From: Steromphala cineraria
Lineage: Eukaryota > Mollusca > Gastropoda > Trochida > Trochidae
DNA: 64,000 nt
Direction: 5' to 3'
NCBI GenBank assembly: GCA_916613615.1
Contig: OU744727.1
Coordinates: forward strand, 720,593 to 784,592
Shown here in pieces: positions 43,571-55,648 of this stretch. The notes under the pieces were generated by a model. That model had not been told where the DNA came from and did no database searches. It was given only the letters and a program-made list of their open reading frames with translations. Each line of letters opens with the position of its first letter. The stretch's first letter is position 1. The translations under genes were made by a program, and so were the position numbers.

Positions 43571-44826
43571 TTGCAACAAACGTCTTGAAAGTAGCAACTG
43601 CAATGGGGTCCACTTCTGTCACTTACAGGTGATGGGTTGACAGGCTGTACACTGCCATATACATATACAAGGGTTTGTGGACTGGGATCATACCCTCAAT
43701 GATCCTCCACTGGTCATCGGTCATGTCTAAGACGCATGCATGATGCATAAATGTCTTTGCTGTAAGTTTGAAAAAAACTTATTTGTAATCTGTGATGTTG
43801 GTTCATACCTATATCATGTTCAAAAGCTTATCAGCTGCAGATATAAGCTGCGATGTATAACTGACCGCACCCATTTTACACGGATATTTGCTTTAATAAT
43901 TGGTTAGTGGACTCTTGACTGAATAAAAACTGTCTGTCTGACATATTAAACACAAATATGTAATGTCAGGTTTACGAATCATGAATTATTGAAATAAAAC
44001 GCACTAGACAATGTGAACCTTTATGAACCATGAGAACAAAACACAGAGAGAATTAAATACCCTTGTCTCATACTGTCTATTCACATACAAATGGTGGTCC
44101 AATAATAACAATACAAGTCTACAACGTGTTGTGAAGTCACAAGTACAGCATCGCCGTGACAACCTAGTTGCGGAAATAGTTTACGCTCGATTTAGATATA
44201 CAGGAAACACAACTACTTACATGTATGTATGGTTATTCTGTTATCACAATAATTTTCTTATCAGATTTCTTGCCAACAAAGTTATGAGATACACGAAACA
44301 GATGTCTTTTTTTATCTTAAAGGCAGATTATATAAGGTTTCCTTTTAATCACCAAACCTTGAGCTTATATGTTTTGTAAAATGTCTTTATTCCCCAATTC
44401 TATTTAAAATGTCACAAGAGTTATTCTTCCTAATATCTGGTTTGAAGAAACCTTTCCTTTAAATACCTTAAAACTTAATAACATTTATGCCTATTTACTA
44501 ACCTTAGCCTTATACAAGCAGCCTACAGCAAGATATTATGTCATGTCTCAAATGTCTGTAATTAACTTTCCAGTACTATATATGCATGCACAAGCGAACA
44601 AAATGACAATTAACATTCATAATGTAACTTTCTATTTCGTAAATAGAGACACGTTATTTCTAGTATATACTTGTTCTCAAAGTATTGTGTACTCGTGATC
44701 ACTTAATCTTATGTTGATACATACTGCTTACTGTGTTATGTTTAATGAGCACTGACTAATGTATTACTTCAGAGGTCATTTATACATATAGTACAATTGA
44801 AGCTGTAAGATCCTGTTCGGAAAATA

Positions 44827-45035
44827 CGCAGTGAGAAGGTGGAAATAAACACCCTTTTTGAAGATTGATAGTACACCAGCTTTGAATGGAACCACTGAGG
44901 CTTGCAGTTACGAATTTGTATAGTCATGTTGGTTAACTGCGCAGAAAGAAGGTAGAAATACATACCACTGTAACAGAGTGACGTACACACGAGTTTTGAA
45001 TGTAACCATCAATGCATGCAGTAAGATATAACACT
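44827..45035. repeat. Diverged tandem pair of about 115 bp
   Basis: Two units share GCAG.GAGAAGGT.GAAATA..CA.C, then GTACAC.AG.TTTGAATG.AACCA and a CAGT end, starting near 44829 and 44939. They are non-coding. Confidence 0.6.
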
Positions 45036-46456
45036 CTGACGTCAGATAATGTCTCAGGGGATGTATCCAATATCAACATTATACAACATTTCACTTGTGA
45101 GCTCAAGATATTCCACTTGTTACTTGCAAACGTCTTGACATATTTTCTGCAAACATGCTCAACTCATTTATGACTCTTGTTTATTTGGAGTCATTACATA
45201 ATATTTTCATAAATTTAAAAATCCATATAACTGGCATTAATTTTATTCAAAATCCGTAACCATTCATATATTATAGACTTTTCTAACATATTTGTGTCCT
45301 AATATGGTTGTAACCATTTGAACCAGCTCTGTAATCATAAGAGATTGTATCCCCATTCAACATAAGCAGTACAGCTGCATATCATAAGTTTTTTCACTTG
45401 CTTGTGTATACCTTAGTGCAATTATCATAATCTTTGGAAGTCTGGAGCACTGACAAAGGATCACCAATTGTCCATGTATAAAATAATCATTATCAAACCA
45501 TAAATGTGGATTGTCTCGTCACTGGTTCGAAATATTGCTATTTGACATGGTTAAATAGATAAAAAAAAGATCAAAATCAGCACAATTACCTTGCCTTAGT
45601 GCAGAAGAATAAATATGACTTTGATCAAAATTTGTTGATCACCTATGAATGATTTTAGAGACAAAAATATAAAATAGTGTTTTCGAAATTTTGACCCCAG
45701 GTCACTTTAATATCCTGCGCAACTTGTAACAGTTATTTGTTAGGTATAACATACAATTGTGTAAATGAAAACAGAATTTCAACTAACGTCGTGAAATTTC
45801 AACATTATCCGTTTCGTTGTTGCAATGCTGTATGTGTAAACCTAGTTAAACTGATGCTCCGTTGACAAGATTGTTATTTGCACTATGCGTATTTCTTATA
45901 GACAAACTAACCACATTGTATATCATCATGCACCTTGTACATAGCAAGCGTTACATACACAGGTATAGCAGGCTATTTCCTTGACCACAGGTGTCATACT
46001 TCAAGGATAACACCGAATTGTTGGTAAATCAATCGTAAAAGCGTTAAGTAAACAGTTACAGTAATGCTTGGCTCCCTTCCTTCACCCACTGAGCTAAGAA
46101 ACCCAAATACCAAAAAAAAACCTACCCTCCCCCATCTGAGCTAAGAAACCCAACAAACCGCCCAACAATGTCTGAACCTGAAATAGCCTTCTTTAAGAAG
46201 GATGTTATTGTCACATTGTCAGCGTCATATTTCTGAGGAACGAAACTGTGCTATCTTATGGAGCGAAGCTCGTGTGGGAACCTATTTCTAGCAACCAATT
46301 AGACCACGACAATGTATCGCATTACCCAGTACAATGTTTATAATAGTTTATAAGGATATACCTCTTTCATTCCGTGCTACAAACAAAGCAGTGTGTGATA
46401 TACTTTTATCTATCAGAGTTTGAACCTGTTAGAAGCAGCACATGATATACTTTACG

Positions 46457-46748
46457 ACAACATTAACAACAACATTAACAACAATATTAACAACATTACC
46501 AACATTAACAGCAACAACAACATTAACAATAATACCCCCATTTCACTGAGATACGGACCCCTACCGTACTCGCGGACGTTCGCGACCGTTCGCGGAATTG
46601 CCTCTTCGGAAAAGCTTCGGTATTTTCACGTGGAAAATAGAACAAAATCATACGGAAAATATACATTTCGAAATACTTTCGGGACGCTTACGAGTCTAAC
46701 GGAACACATACGGTTAAACTACGACACGATTCTCATTCTATCTCAGTG
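46457..46748. repeat. AACATT/AACAAC microsatellite and possible small MITE
   Basis: 46457-46535 is a degenerate run of AACATTAACAAC. 46544-46748 begins CACTGAGATA and ends with its complement TATCTCAGTG, with ACGGAC/CGCGGACGTTCGCG repeats near the left end. This suggests a 205-bp inverted-repeat element abutting the LINE piece. The evidence for that element is weak. Confidence 0.45.
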
Positions 46749-47133
46749 ATTTGGAGGTTTCGTTTTTGGAAGATAAATGCATACCTTATAAACGTAAACC
46801 TCTTAGCATATTTTTATTAATGTATGCGGATGACCTTGTTTTACTCCAGAAACGATAGATGGTCTGCATTCGCAATTGAATTGTTTTTCAAGGTATTGTT
46901 ATCGGTGGGGACTAGAGTTTAATATCGCTCAGACTAAAATAGATTGTTTTAGAAAAGGTGGAAAGCGACGGCACTCAGAACATTGGTGTTTTAATGACTG
47001 TGAAATTGAGGTTGTTGATAGTTTTACATACTGGTGGTATTTAATTATGATAATAAGTTCACTAAGGCTCAACTACAGCTTGCAGATCAAGGCAGGAAGG
47101 CATCATTCTCACTCTATAATAATAAAAGGTCAC
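46749..47133 (+). pseudogene. LINE reverse-transcriptase fragment, 5' part
   Basis: The fragment has the active-site YADDLVLL (46826-46850), then QLNCFSRYCYRWGLEFNIA, CFRKGGKR and CEIEVVDSFTY. After a frameshift it has FTKAQLQLADQGRKASFSLY. It stops at the left end of a 3.8-kb inserted element and resumes at 50936. Frame breaks and the missing 5' half show it is dead. Confidence 0.85.
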
Positions 47134-48498
47134 TACCCAGTAAGCACAACTACATCAGTCCGACATCGGCCTGACGCTGTTAACATTATCGGCCCGACGT
47201 CGGCTAACTCCATCGTGCCGATGAAGTTTTGCTCATCGGTTCTTCATCGGCCCGATGACGGCATAATGTTATCGGGCCACATCAGCTCGGCATCGGTCCG
47301 TATTTGAATCATTAATTACTTTTTGGTAATGAGTAGTAATTTTCCTAGGGTATTGAACTGGAGCACACCTTACTCTGATTAATACAATCATCAGTGGTAC
47401 ACTATTAGCTCTTTAAATCCTAAACTCTTGTGGTTAGGTATTTTCAAAATTCAGGCTTTGGATCACTAAAGTCGTAAAATTATCAATTCTTATATCTTAA
47501 GATAACTTTAATAATAAGAAAACAATTTTTGCGAGGAAATATATGGCCCTTTTACCTTAATGTTAACTTCATTAGATACACAAGGACTCTTTTTCCATAA
47601 CAAAGTATGACACTTTTACATTAAAAACTCCTGGGTGTGTTATTTCAAAATTAAAACCTAGAATAAAACTATTTTCTTTGACAATTATCTGTAAGTCCAT
47701 TTCATGCTAATGCAATTAAAGATTAACAAATGGTTCAATTTGATTAACCTTTTAATCACTGAAAATAATAAATGTATCAGAGCTAAAATTTGGATATTAA
47801 AAGTTCATTGTTTCATCCACTTTCCTCCACATTCCTGTTCGCTTCACCACGGAACATTCCCTTAATGTCATGTTCAATGTCTTTTCAGAAGCTTGCCTTG
47901 TACCCGTGTATTTCGTGACAGCCTCTGAATTAAATAAAAAAATATTTATTAATCTATCTGTAAGGAGATATATTTATGATAAAATAATGATCTGACGAGG
48001 ACTAAATGTGACAATCTAATGTAGGGACCGCACGATGCGCAAAAGTTAATTAAAATTTCGCGACAAATCATTATCAGGGTCTTGTTTATAGATACATGTG
48101 AGGTCGGCCATTTATATTAAATTACACTAGTAAGCAAGAATGTTCTTGGCAACTTAGTCCTATTAAAACATTGTTTTTAATAGAAATTACATATGCGAGT
48201 CTTTCTAAATGTTCCCAGTTCTCAATTCATAATAAAGTGGTAAATAATTGATTATTTAGTCTATATCAGCATCAATTACCAGTAGAAGAATAACCGTAAC
48301 TATTTCTTCTCAAAAGAAAAACACATTAACAGAAAAGCGAAAGATAGGATTAAACTATGAAATAGCAAATTGATATCTCACCCGATGTTGCCGTCAGAGT
48401 CCTAATTCCAATCCTCAGGGTTTTCTATGGGAAGCTACGATACAAGGTGCTAGCACGAAGGAGTGAGAGAACACGGGATCTAACGGCTTTCATTTAAT

Positions 48499-50230
48499 GG
48501 GGGAGTCACACTTACGTTCATTTACCTAGTTAAACGTAGTTCATTGAACGTAGCCACAAAACCGCTAACGTGCCGAAAATGAGTGCATTTTAGTAACTAC
48601 GTAAAACAACGTTTCATTATAGGTTCGTTCACTACGTGTAAGTACGATTAAGTACATGTAAGAACGTTTTACTAGGTTTAACAACGGATAACTACGTTCA
48701 TTGAACAACTGACTAGCTACGTTTGTCTACGTTTAACCACGTTGATCTACATTTAAGAACGTTTATTAGTACAACTAAGTAGGTTGAACTACGTTGAAAC
48801 ACGTTTAGGTACGTCAGAGTACGTTAAAGTAGGGTAAATCACGGCACTACAGTGGTAGGGTATATAAAGACACACGTTTATGTATTTTATTCTACCTCCA
48901 ATTCGGACATACGTGTATGATATTGACCGTGTAATGGCCTACGAAGGAGCAAGTCACAGACACACCATCTTCATTGTTTTTGTCCCCCGCCGCACGAAGT
49001 GCGAAGCGGGGAATATAGTATTCAGCTCCGTACGTCCGTCCGTACGTCCGTCCGTCCATCCGTCCGTCCATCCGTCCGTCTCGCTTCTTGTTAGCGCGTT
49101 ATCTCGGTTTTGGTGACCTTGACCTAATTCTCAAGGTCAGGACGGGACTTTGACCAGTGTGTAAAGCCTTGTTAGCGCTATAGCTCACAAACCCTTCTAC
49201 CTAGAGCCTTCAAACTTAGTATCTGTCTTCATTGGGTGAATACGCAGAAAACAGTCAGTTTGGTGACATTGACCTAATTTTCAAGGTCACGACAGGACTT
49301 TGACCAGTGCGTAAAGCCTAGGTAGCGCAATAACCTTGACATCGTTTTAAGAGTAACATTGAGACACCAACCGGCAATCCCTTTTAGTCAATTTCTCTCT
49401 TGCGGCGGGAGACATGGTCACGTTAGTGACAACTAATTGTTCTCTGCGTTTCGTCGTCCATTTCGATTTTGTTAATATAGAGAGCAAAACATATCATTTC
49501 TTTGTTGATAGAAGTTAATGCTGTATCATTTTCACCTTCCTTTCACTTATCCTCTCACAGTTGTGAAATGAATAGTGTTAAAACGCTTACTAGGTGTCTC
49601 AGTCAATTGTGACCAAAGGTACAAATAAATAAATCTACCTAGTTAGGCGTAGTTTATCGTAGATCAACGTAGTTCTGCTTACTTAAGTGTAGTTAGATGT
49701 AGGGAAACGTACTTAAACGTCAAAGTCTAAATACGAAACGTACCAAAACGTAGTTACACGTAATTGATACCGTAGTTAACCGCACTAATACCTAGTTTTG
49801 TGTACTTAAACGTTCTTCAACTCATATGAAACTAGTGTTGTTTATCGTAGTTTAACGTAGTCAGACGTAGTACAACGTTCTAGAATGTACTTAAACGTAC
49901 TCGATACCTAGTAAAGTGTAGTAAATCGTGGAAAAGTTGTACTACGTTAAAGAACGTTCTTAACTAGGTTCAACTACGATGAACTAAGTTCACATTTTCA
50001 ATTAACTACGTCCAACTACATTGAACTACGTTTCTGGAAACGTAGTTCGGAAATGCTAAACTTTGAACATGTCCAAAAGTTAAATCACAAACTACGTTTG
50101 TCTCACGTCTATGTCTACGTTTTGACCACGGATAACTAAGTATAACTACGGATAACTATGCTTAAGTACAGTTTACTGCGTTAAAGTACGTTCTGCATCA
50201 CTACGTTCATAAACGTAAGTGTGACTGGGG
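48499..50230. mobile_element. Nested MITE rich in AACGTAG/CTACGTT motifs
   Basis: Inverted ends are GAGTCACACTTACGTTCA on the left and CAGTCACACTTACGTTTA on the right (minus reading of 50205-50227). Both flanks (48500-48840 and 49630-50225) hold tens of degenerate copies of AACGTAG, CTACGTT and TTAACTACG. The middle is occupied by another element (48982-49413) and AT-rich DNA. It is non-coding. Confidence 0.75.
48982..49413. mobile_element. 432-bp inner MITE with GTCC microsatellite
   Basis: Ends are GTCCCCCGCCGCACGA on the left and, inverted, GTCTCCCGCCGCAAGA on the right. A palindromic CGCACGAAGTGCGAAGCGGGG lies beside the left end, followed by a (TCCG)n run at 49035-49080. Inside are two copies of GGTGA(C)CTTGACCTAATT..CAAGGTCA..ACGGGACTTTGACCAG (about 49110 and 49262). 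I recall similar repeats in mollusc genomes. Confidence 0.7.
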
Positions 50231-50485
50231 CATAACGGAGTAAATGTATTATTCATGATAATATTACATTCTTATCAAAATAAATGTTATATACTCATCT
50301 GAAAATGTTTGAATGAGGGACAGAAACCCCAAAATAAGGAAACTATTTTTAATGTTTAATTTTATTCATACAATTTTCTTAGAGAAATATGATACCTTCT
50401 CACTACAAATCCGGACTTCAGGGAGGTGCCGCGGGTCCGTTATCGGACTAACATGAGGCTAGTAGTGACGCCTGAAGTTGATTTT

Positions 50486-50875
50486 CACACAATGCTTTTG
50501 GTAGAAATCCTGGAGCCATTGATGTACCAAGTAACTATCAGTATGTGCCTATATATTTCCCCTAAATGTAATCTCACTCATCAGTCCGAAGTCGGTCCGA
50601 TGCAGTTTGCCGATGTTAAAGGGCCGATGGTGCCGATCTTTGGTCAAAGTCGGCCCGATGCAGTTAGCAGTTAGCAGTTCACACAATGCTTTCGGTAGAA
50701 ATCTTCGGAGCCATTGATGTACCAAGTAACTATCAGTATGTGCCTATATATTTCCCCTAAATGTAATCTCACTCATCAGTCCGAAGTCGGTCCGATGCAG
50801 TTTGCCGATGTTAAAGGGCCGATGGTGTCGATCTTTGGTCAACGTCGGCCCGATGCAGTTAGCCGATGTAAAACA
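50486..50875. repeat. 195-bp tandem duplication at the right end of the 3.8-kb element
   Basis: Two units starting CACACAATGCTTT (about 50486 and 50680) continue through AGCCATTGATGTACCAAGTA and GTCGGCCCGATGCAGTTAGC with few differences. The duplication is recent. Confidence 0.85.
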
Positions 50876-50935
50876 TGTGCCGACGGCGCCGATCTTTAGC
50901 CGACGTCGGCCCGATGTAGGTGTGCTAGCTGGGTA

Positions 50936-51864
50936 TCTCTGAACTCTAAATCGTTGTTGTCGGTTTTTGATTGCTATGTCGGCAGTATAATTATTGTGAT
51001 ATGCGTCAGAGGTCAGGGGTTCCCATAAAGGGGTTAATATTGAGACACGTACTGCACTTGTATTTCTGTACAAGATTTTTAGGAGTTAAAAGATCTACAT
51101 GTAATGCCATGGTATATGCAGAACTAGGTCGATTCCCGCTTATATATCTGAGACAGTTAGATATGATAAAATTGTAGTGCAAGTTGCTATATTCTAATAA
51201 TTCTGTCCTTCGTGGTTGTTATGAATGTTCATATGAGGAAGCGGAAACTTGAAGTTTTTATAATTGGGCGTATCAGGTAAAGATGATTTTGATAAACATT
51301 CGTTTTAATGAACTTTGGCAAACAATTTCTCCAACACTTTTACTTGTTGTAAAACAACGAATATTAGATCAGGCAGCACAATGTATCATAAGTAATTTAG
51401 CCAATTCATCAAAATGTGCTATTTATTGTAATATTATCGATAAATGTATGCTACAATATAACCTATGTAAATCAATTCCCATTTTATATCAAAAGTATTT
51501 AGCGAAATTTCGTCTCAGCTCACATAGTCTTGCCATTGAAACTGGCAGATACCATAATGTTGATGTATGTATTGTATGTAAAGATAAAGTTGAAGACGAG
51601 TTTCATTTTATATTAATATGTCCATGCTATAATGATTTTAGGAAAGCATACATTAAACCTTATTTCTATCGACGTCCTTCGGTATTTAAAGTTATTCAAC
51701 TTCTAAGTGTGAAACATATTAAAGAATTATGCAATCTTGGTAAATATTTGTATACATCTGGTGGCTTAAGGAATGAATTGATTGTTAGTACTAAGTGTTT
51801 TTCTCAGTGCATCCTGCTCTACATGTTTGATTATAACCATTGTTTAGTCTTTAACCACCTGTAA
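50936..51864 (+). pseudogene. LINE polymerase C-terminal part (continuation of 46749-47133)
   Basis: After the insertion the frame goes on with SVFDCYVGSII, HLYFCTRFLGVKRSTCNAMV and ELGRFPLIYLRQLDMIK (frameshifted). A clean C-terminal stretch follows (51283-51864) with the zinc-finger-like segment ETGRYHNVDVCIVC, then DEFHFILICPCYNDFRKAYI. The last part is typical of the 3' end of the LINE type also seen at 53-55.6 kb. Confidence 0.8.
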
Positions 51865-52130
51865 CAATTTCTCTCTTTGTTATCTACCGATTATCTGTAG
51901 AGATAAAAGTGATAGAGACACTGAGCTGTCTGGACACGCCAAAGTGAGTTGCAACATCTTGCTGCGTCGCTTCTGAATGCAGTTGCGTTGCGCTCTGTTG
52001 ACATACTTCAGGCCGCAGTACCGATGACGTGTGATCTGTATGGCCCTGCTTGATTCGTCTTAGAGGCGTATACGCCTGTCACGTGTCCGGCGTAATCCGG
52101 GTCTGCAACAGGCAGAGATTGAAACAAGTG

Positions 52131-52342
52131 TATCCGCGTCATCTTCCTACGCAGAGCCTAAAATGCCAGTTTCCGAACTGTCATTTTATGCCTTGCCGCA
52201 GAGACTATACTTTTCTGTGCTGCTATAGTGCCCCTAAAGGCTAGAAACAAAGCACAGAAAACTCAAGGTTATGCAGCAAGGCATAAAACTGACAGTTTGG
52301 AAACTGGTGTTTTAGGTTTTGCATAGGAAGATGTATCCGCGT
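52131..52342. mobile_element. 194-bp fold-back MITE with 9-bp target duplication (Mutator-like)
   Basis: The element is 52140-52333, from CATCTTCCTACGCAGAGCCT to, inverted, CATCTTCCTATGCAAAACCT. The two arms pair over about 85-90 bp with a short loop near 52225-52244. It is flanked by a perfect 9-bp direct repeat, TATCCGCGT (52131-52139 and 52334-52342). A 9-bp duplication with long inverted repeats is the hallmark of Mutator-like elements. It has no coding capacity. Confidence 0.85.
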
Positions 52343-53270
52343 ATGCACAGGAAGTAATGAGCATACCTCAAAGTAGCTTCAATAAACATCTTATTCACAT
52401 CAGACGAATAATAATCCTAACATTGCTTCGAAATATTGATAAAACATCTACTTTCGTTTAATGCACTGTATAAATAAGTCATGATTGTTTTTTTTATTCA
52501 TAATTATAATTTTGATATGTTATCATCAAAAGTATTCATGTCACACAAATTAGTTGTGGAATGTCACACGGAAGATAGTTTTTTTTCGCAAGCAATGATA
52601 ATAAATTGTTCCTATGCATTTAGTCAATTTAAATGTGCTGTTTCCTTCTCTCACAGAGTGGATATTGATCATTTTAACAGAAATAAAAGAAAATCAGAAT
52701 TTCAAAAAGTTGAATCTTGAATTCTGCACGAGAGACCTGATGATCCCAAACTATGGTTCGAGGAAGATTATTTCACACATGGACCAAAGTTGATCCTTCG
52801 TTAGTTCTACTGAAGTTTTATAATTGATGACGGGATGCTGTCATGTTGGTATTAGGAATTATAGATTGTATTTGAATAGAACTAGGATTCAATTTGCTTT
52901 TCCCCGATGAACAAGTTTTAGCATTGAAACAATGCTACTATTGATGAGGCCACCCAGTCTAGTATCCTACAGTCTGTAATGAGTAATATCATGTCGTGAT
53001 TTGCTCTTTCTTTCTTCTCAATATTCTGTTTATTTTCAATTCAGTAAGTATTGTTTATCACTTTCTATAACACTTACTGGAACTCATTTTTAAATCAATT
53101 AATATATTTTTTATTGTAAAGGAATTTTAGAATTTCATCTATTAAGACCTTATTCTTTAAAGGCATAGTCAATTAACCATATCATTATGCGGTATCAATA
53201 TTGTGAACGTAACATTAATGCTGCATATACAGATTTTCTAAAATTGATGCATTCAGAATTGGAAAATTAA
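52343..53270. other. Non-coding stretch
   Basis: This is AT-rich. A 79-codon frame at 52481-52720 has no recognisable motif and is not called. I see no repeats of note. Confidence 0.5.
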
Positions 53271-53274
53271 ATCA

Positions 53275-55648
53275 TTTGCAAAACCTTACTGGTGTCATGA
53301 ACTTCAAACATTATGGAATAATTCGCAAGAAGCTGAACGCAACTGGTTGAAATGCAAGTCTTCAATTCATAAACGAAGTTATAAGTCTATATTTGTCAGT
53401 GCCAGGAAAAGATTCGATAAATCACTACGTAAATATAAACGCCAGTATCAGACCAGTGAACAAGAGCGGCTACTTCAAAAACATAACAATCAGGGTTCTA
53501 GGGATGTCTGGAAAACGATAGGAAAGATAGGCGTGAGCAGTGATAGAACTAATGCGATTCCATGGGAAGTGGTGACGTGTGATGGAGGCGTGACGTCAGA
53601 TAAATCGGCTGTATTAGAAACATGGAGAGGAAAGTATAGTTCACTTTTCGAAGTTGACAACAACCTTAGTTTTGATAAGTTACATTTTTCCAAAATAAAG
53701 GAAGATCTGGCTTCAAGCTGTATTAATCACGATGTGCGCCTTGAAAGAAATGTTCTGAATTCTGAGATAACGTTTGGTTTTGTAAAGTTAGAGATGCTGT
53801 ATACAGGGCTAAACGTGGAAAGGCATGTGGGCTAGATTTAATCCCTGCGGAGGCGTTGAAAAATGGACGTGCTGTTGAATTATTACATAAACTTTTTACC
53901 TTTTGTTTCAATCATTATACCTGCCTAGATACATGGAAACAAAATATCATCTATCCTATCATAAAATCTAATTCGGATTTACGTGACCCTATGGGATACC
54001 GCGAATTTCACTTCCGTCAGTGCCTTGTAAAATATACAGCGATATCTTTAACTTTAGTCTTTCGTCGTGGTTAGAAGATAACAATATACTCTGCGAAAAA
54101 CAGAACGGATTTAGACGTAAAAGAAGCACACAAGAGCATCTATATTCCTCATATTTTGTGATTCAAAATCGGAAAAGTGCTAAAAAATCAACGTTCATAT
54201 GCTATATCATTTGACGTATACACCGGTGTTCGACAGGGATGCGTGCTTTCCCCCACACTTTTCCCCATTTTCATTAATGACCTGGCAAGTGAAATTAACA
54301 GCCTAGAAGTAGGAGTGAAGATTGGTGAGAAGATATTGAGTCTACTTCTTTATGCGGACGATATCGCTCTTATTGCGCCAGATGAGTGTAGTCTACAGCG
54401 CATGCTTGATACAGTATCTACTTGGTGTTCTAAATGGAGACTGTTAGTCAACATCGGTAAAACGAAAGTTGTACATTACCCTACAAACCAAATGCCCCGT
54501 TGTGATAACGTTTTTAAAATTGGGATGGATACTATAGAATATTCTTATGCATATAAGTATCTTGGACTCTGGCTACATGGAAATCTTGATCTTAATATTA
54601 CAGCTAAAGAACTTGCGAAATCTGCAAGTAGAGCCCTTGGAGTAATTATTGGAAAATTTAAATCTGTGGGAGGTATGTCACTGGAAGTTTTTAATACGCT
54701 TTACGGTACCTTAGTTCAGCCAATTCTATCATACGGCGCTGCTGTTAGGGGATTCAGGGAGTTCAGGTGTATTAATAATGTCCAACACCGTGCGTGCAGA
54801 TTTTTCCTTTGGGTGGGAGGTAAAACACCAAACATAGCAGTGAGAGGCGAAATGGGCTATCACCATTAACATTACAACGTATAGAGGTCGTGCGGTTTTG
54901 GGGAAGATTATCACTTATAGACGCCGAGAGTCTCGTAAGTACTGTAACAGCCTGGTCAAAGGGTACCGTAAATCCTGGTATAATACCATCCTTCTGTGGT
55001 TCCAATCCGTCCATTTGAACATAACAGACATTAAATCGCTAACATTACAGGATTTTCAGCTGATCAAAGATCGTTAAGCTGATTTAGACACTGAAAAATT
55101 GGTGGCACGAGATATGGAATGATAGAGGTCTGTTAAACGGAAATAAGTTGAGGACATATAGAATGTTTAAATCTAGCCTAAATGCAGAACCGTATCTTAC
55201 TCAAGTAACAAATCGACAACATCGCAGCCTGTTGGCTAAATTGAGATGTGGAAGTTTGCCTTTAGAATTTGAGGCTGGAAGATTTAATCGCACACCTACC
55301 CCGTTACATGATCGTCTGTGTTTATTGTGTGATGCAAATGTTGTGGAAAACGAAATCCATTTTCTTGGAGAATGCCATCTATATAAGGATATCCGTTCAG
55401 GATTATTGAAGCAAGCTACAGATTTGAATTGTGATTTTCTCTTGTTTACCACTACTGATAAATTAATATCTTTAATCCTAGCTATCCAAATCTTTAGCCG
55501 CTTCTGTAAGCAGCATGTTCCAACTTCGTCGTTCGAGGAGGTTGTAAAAATAATAACAATTATTCCAACAAATAATATAAATGTAAGGCATTTTTATAAT
55601 ACTTCTTATATGAATTGTTTTATTAGCATGTGTTATATTATATGCTAG
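53275..55648 (+). pseudogene. Degenerate LINE polymerase with the first RT catalytic motif deleted
   Basis: The pieces in order are a pre-RT region (KPYWCHELQTLWNN, RNWLKCKSSIHKRSYKS, 53283-53800), an RT start broken by frameshifts (ICEKQNGFRRKRSTQEHLY-type block near 54090-54140), then TGVRQGCVLSPTLFPIFIND and LLYADDIALIAPDECSLQRM (54225-54395). After these come YKYLGLWLHGN, LVQPILSYGAAVRGF and a C-terminal part (55148-55648) with RLCLLCDANVVENEIHFLGE. Between 54200 and 54225 the FIDF-KAFD motif expected in this LINE type is missing. The polymerase is dead from frameshifts and this deletion. Confidence 0.85.

Larger units (their letters stand above)
43060..46540. other. Non-coding stretch with minor repeats
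   Basis: This may start with gypsy 3' sequence, but no LTR is identifiable. Repeats are listed separately: 43283-43570, 44827-45035 and 46457-46535. A 118-codon frame at 44023-44379 has no recognisable motif and an unremarkable composition, and I do not call it a gene. 45050-46420 shows nothing else. Confidence 0.5.
47134..50935. mobile_element. 3.8-kb TA-flanked inverted-repeat element inside the LINE
   Basis: The element is 47136-50933, flanked by TA (47134-47135 and 50934-50935). The left end CCCAGTAAGCACAACTACAT matches the inverted right end CCCAGCTAGCACACCTACAT, and similarity goes on into GACATCGG/GACGTCGG. Both ends are full of GTCGGCCCGATG-type subterminal repeats. Removing it with one TA restores the LINE frame (SLYNNKRSL into SLNSKSLLSVFDCYVG). 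It has no transposase frame. Its bulk consists of nested MITEs and AT-rich filler, so it is non-autonomous. Confidence 0.85.

Noticed and set aside
44023..44379. 118-codon ORF as a gene
   Set aside because: It has no motif, no splice or repeat context, and ordinary AT-rich composition. Chance length is likely.
45515..45545. B-box-like GGTTCGAAAT as a tRNA or SINE promoter
   Set aside because: No matching A box, no cloverleaf and no tail were found around it.
52050..52244. Small ORF overlapping the fold-back MITE
   Set aside because: Half of it is one arm of the hairpin, and it has no protein similarity I can recognise.
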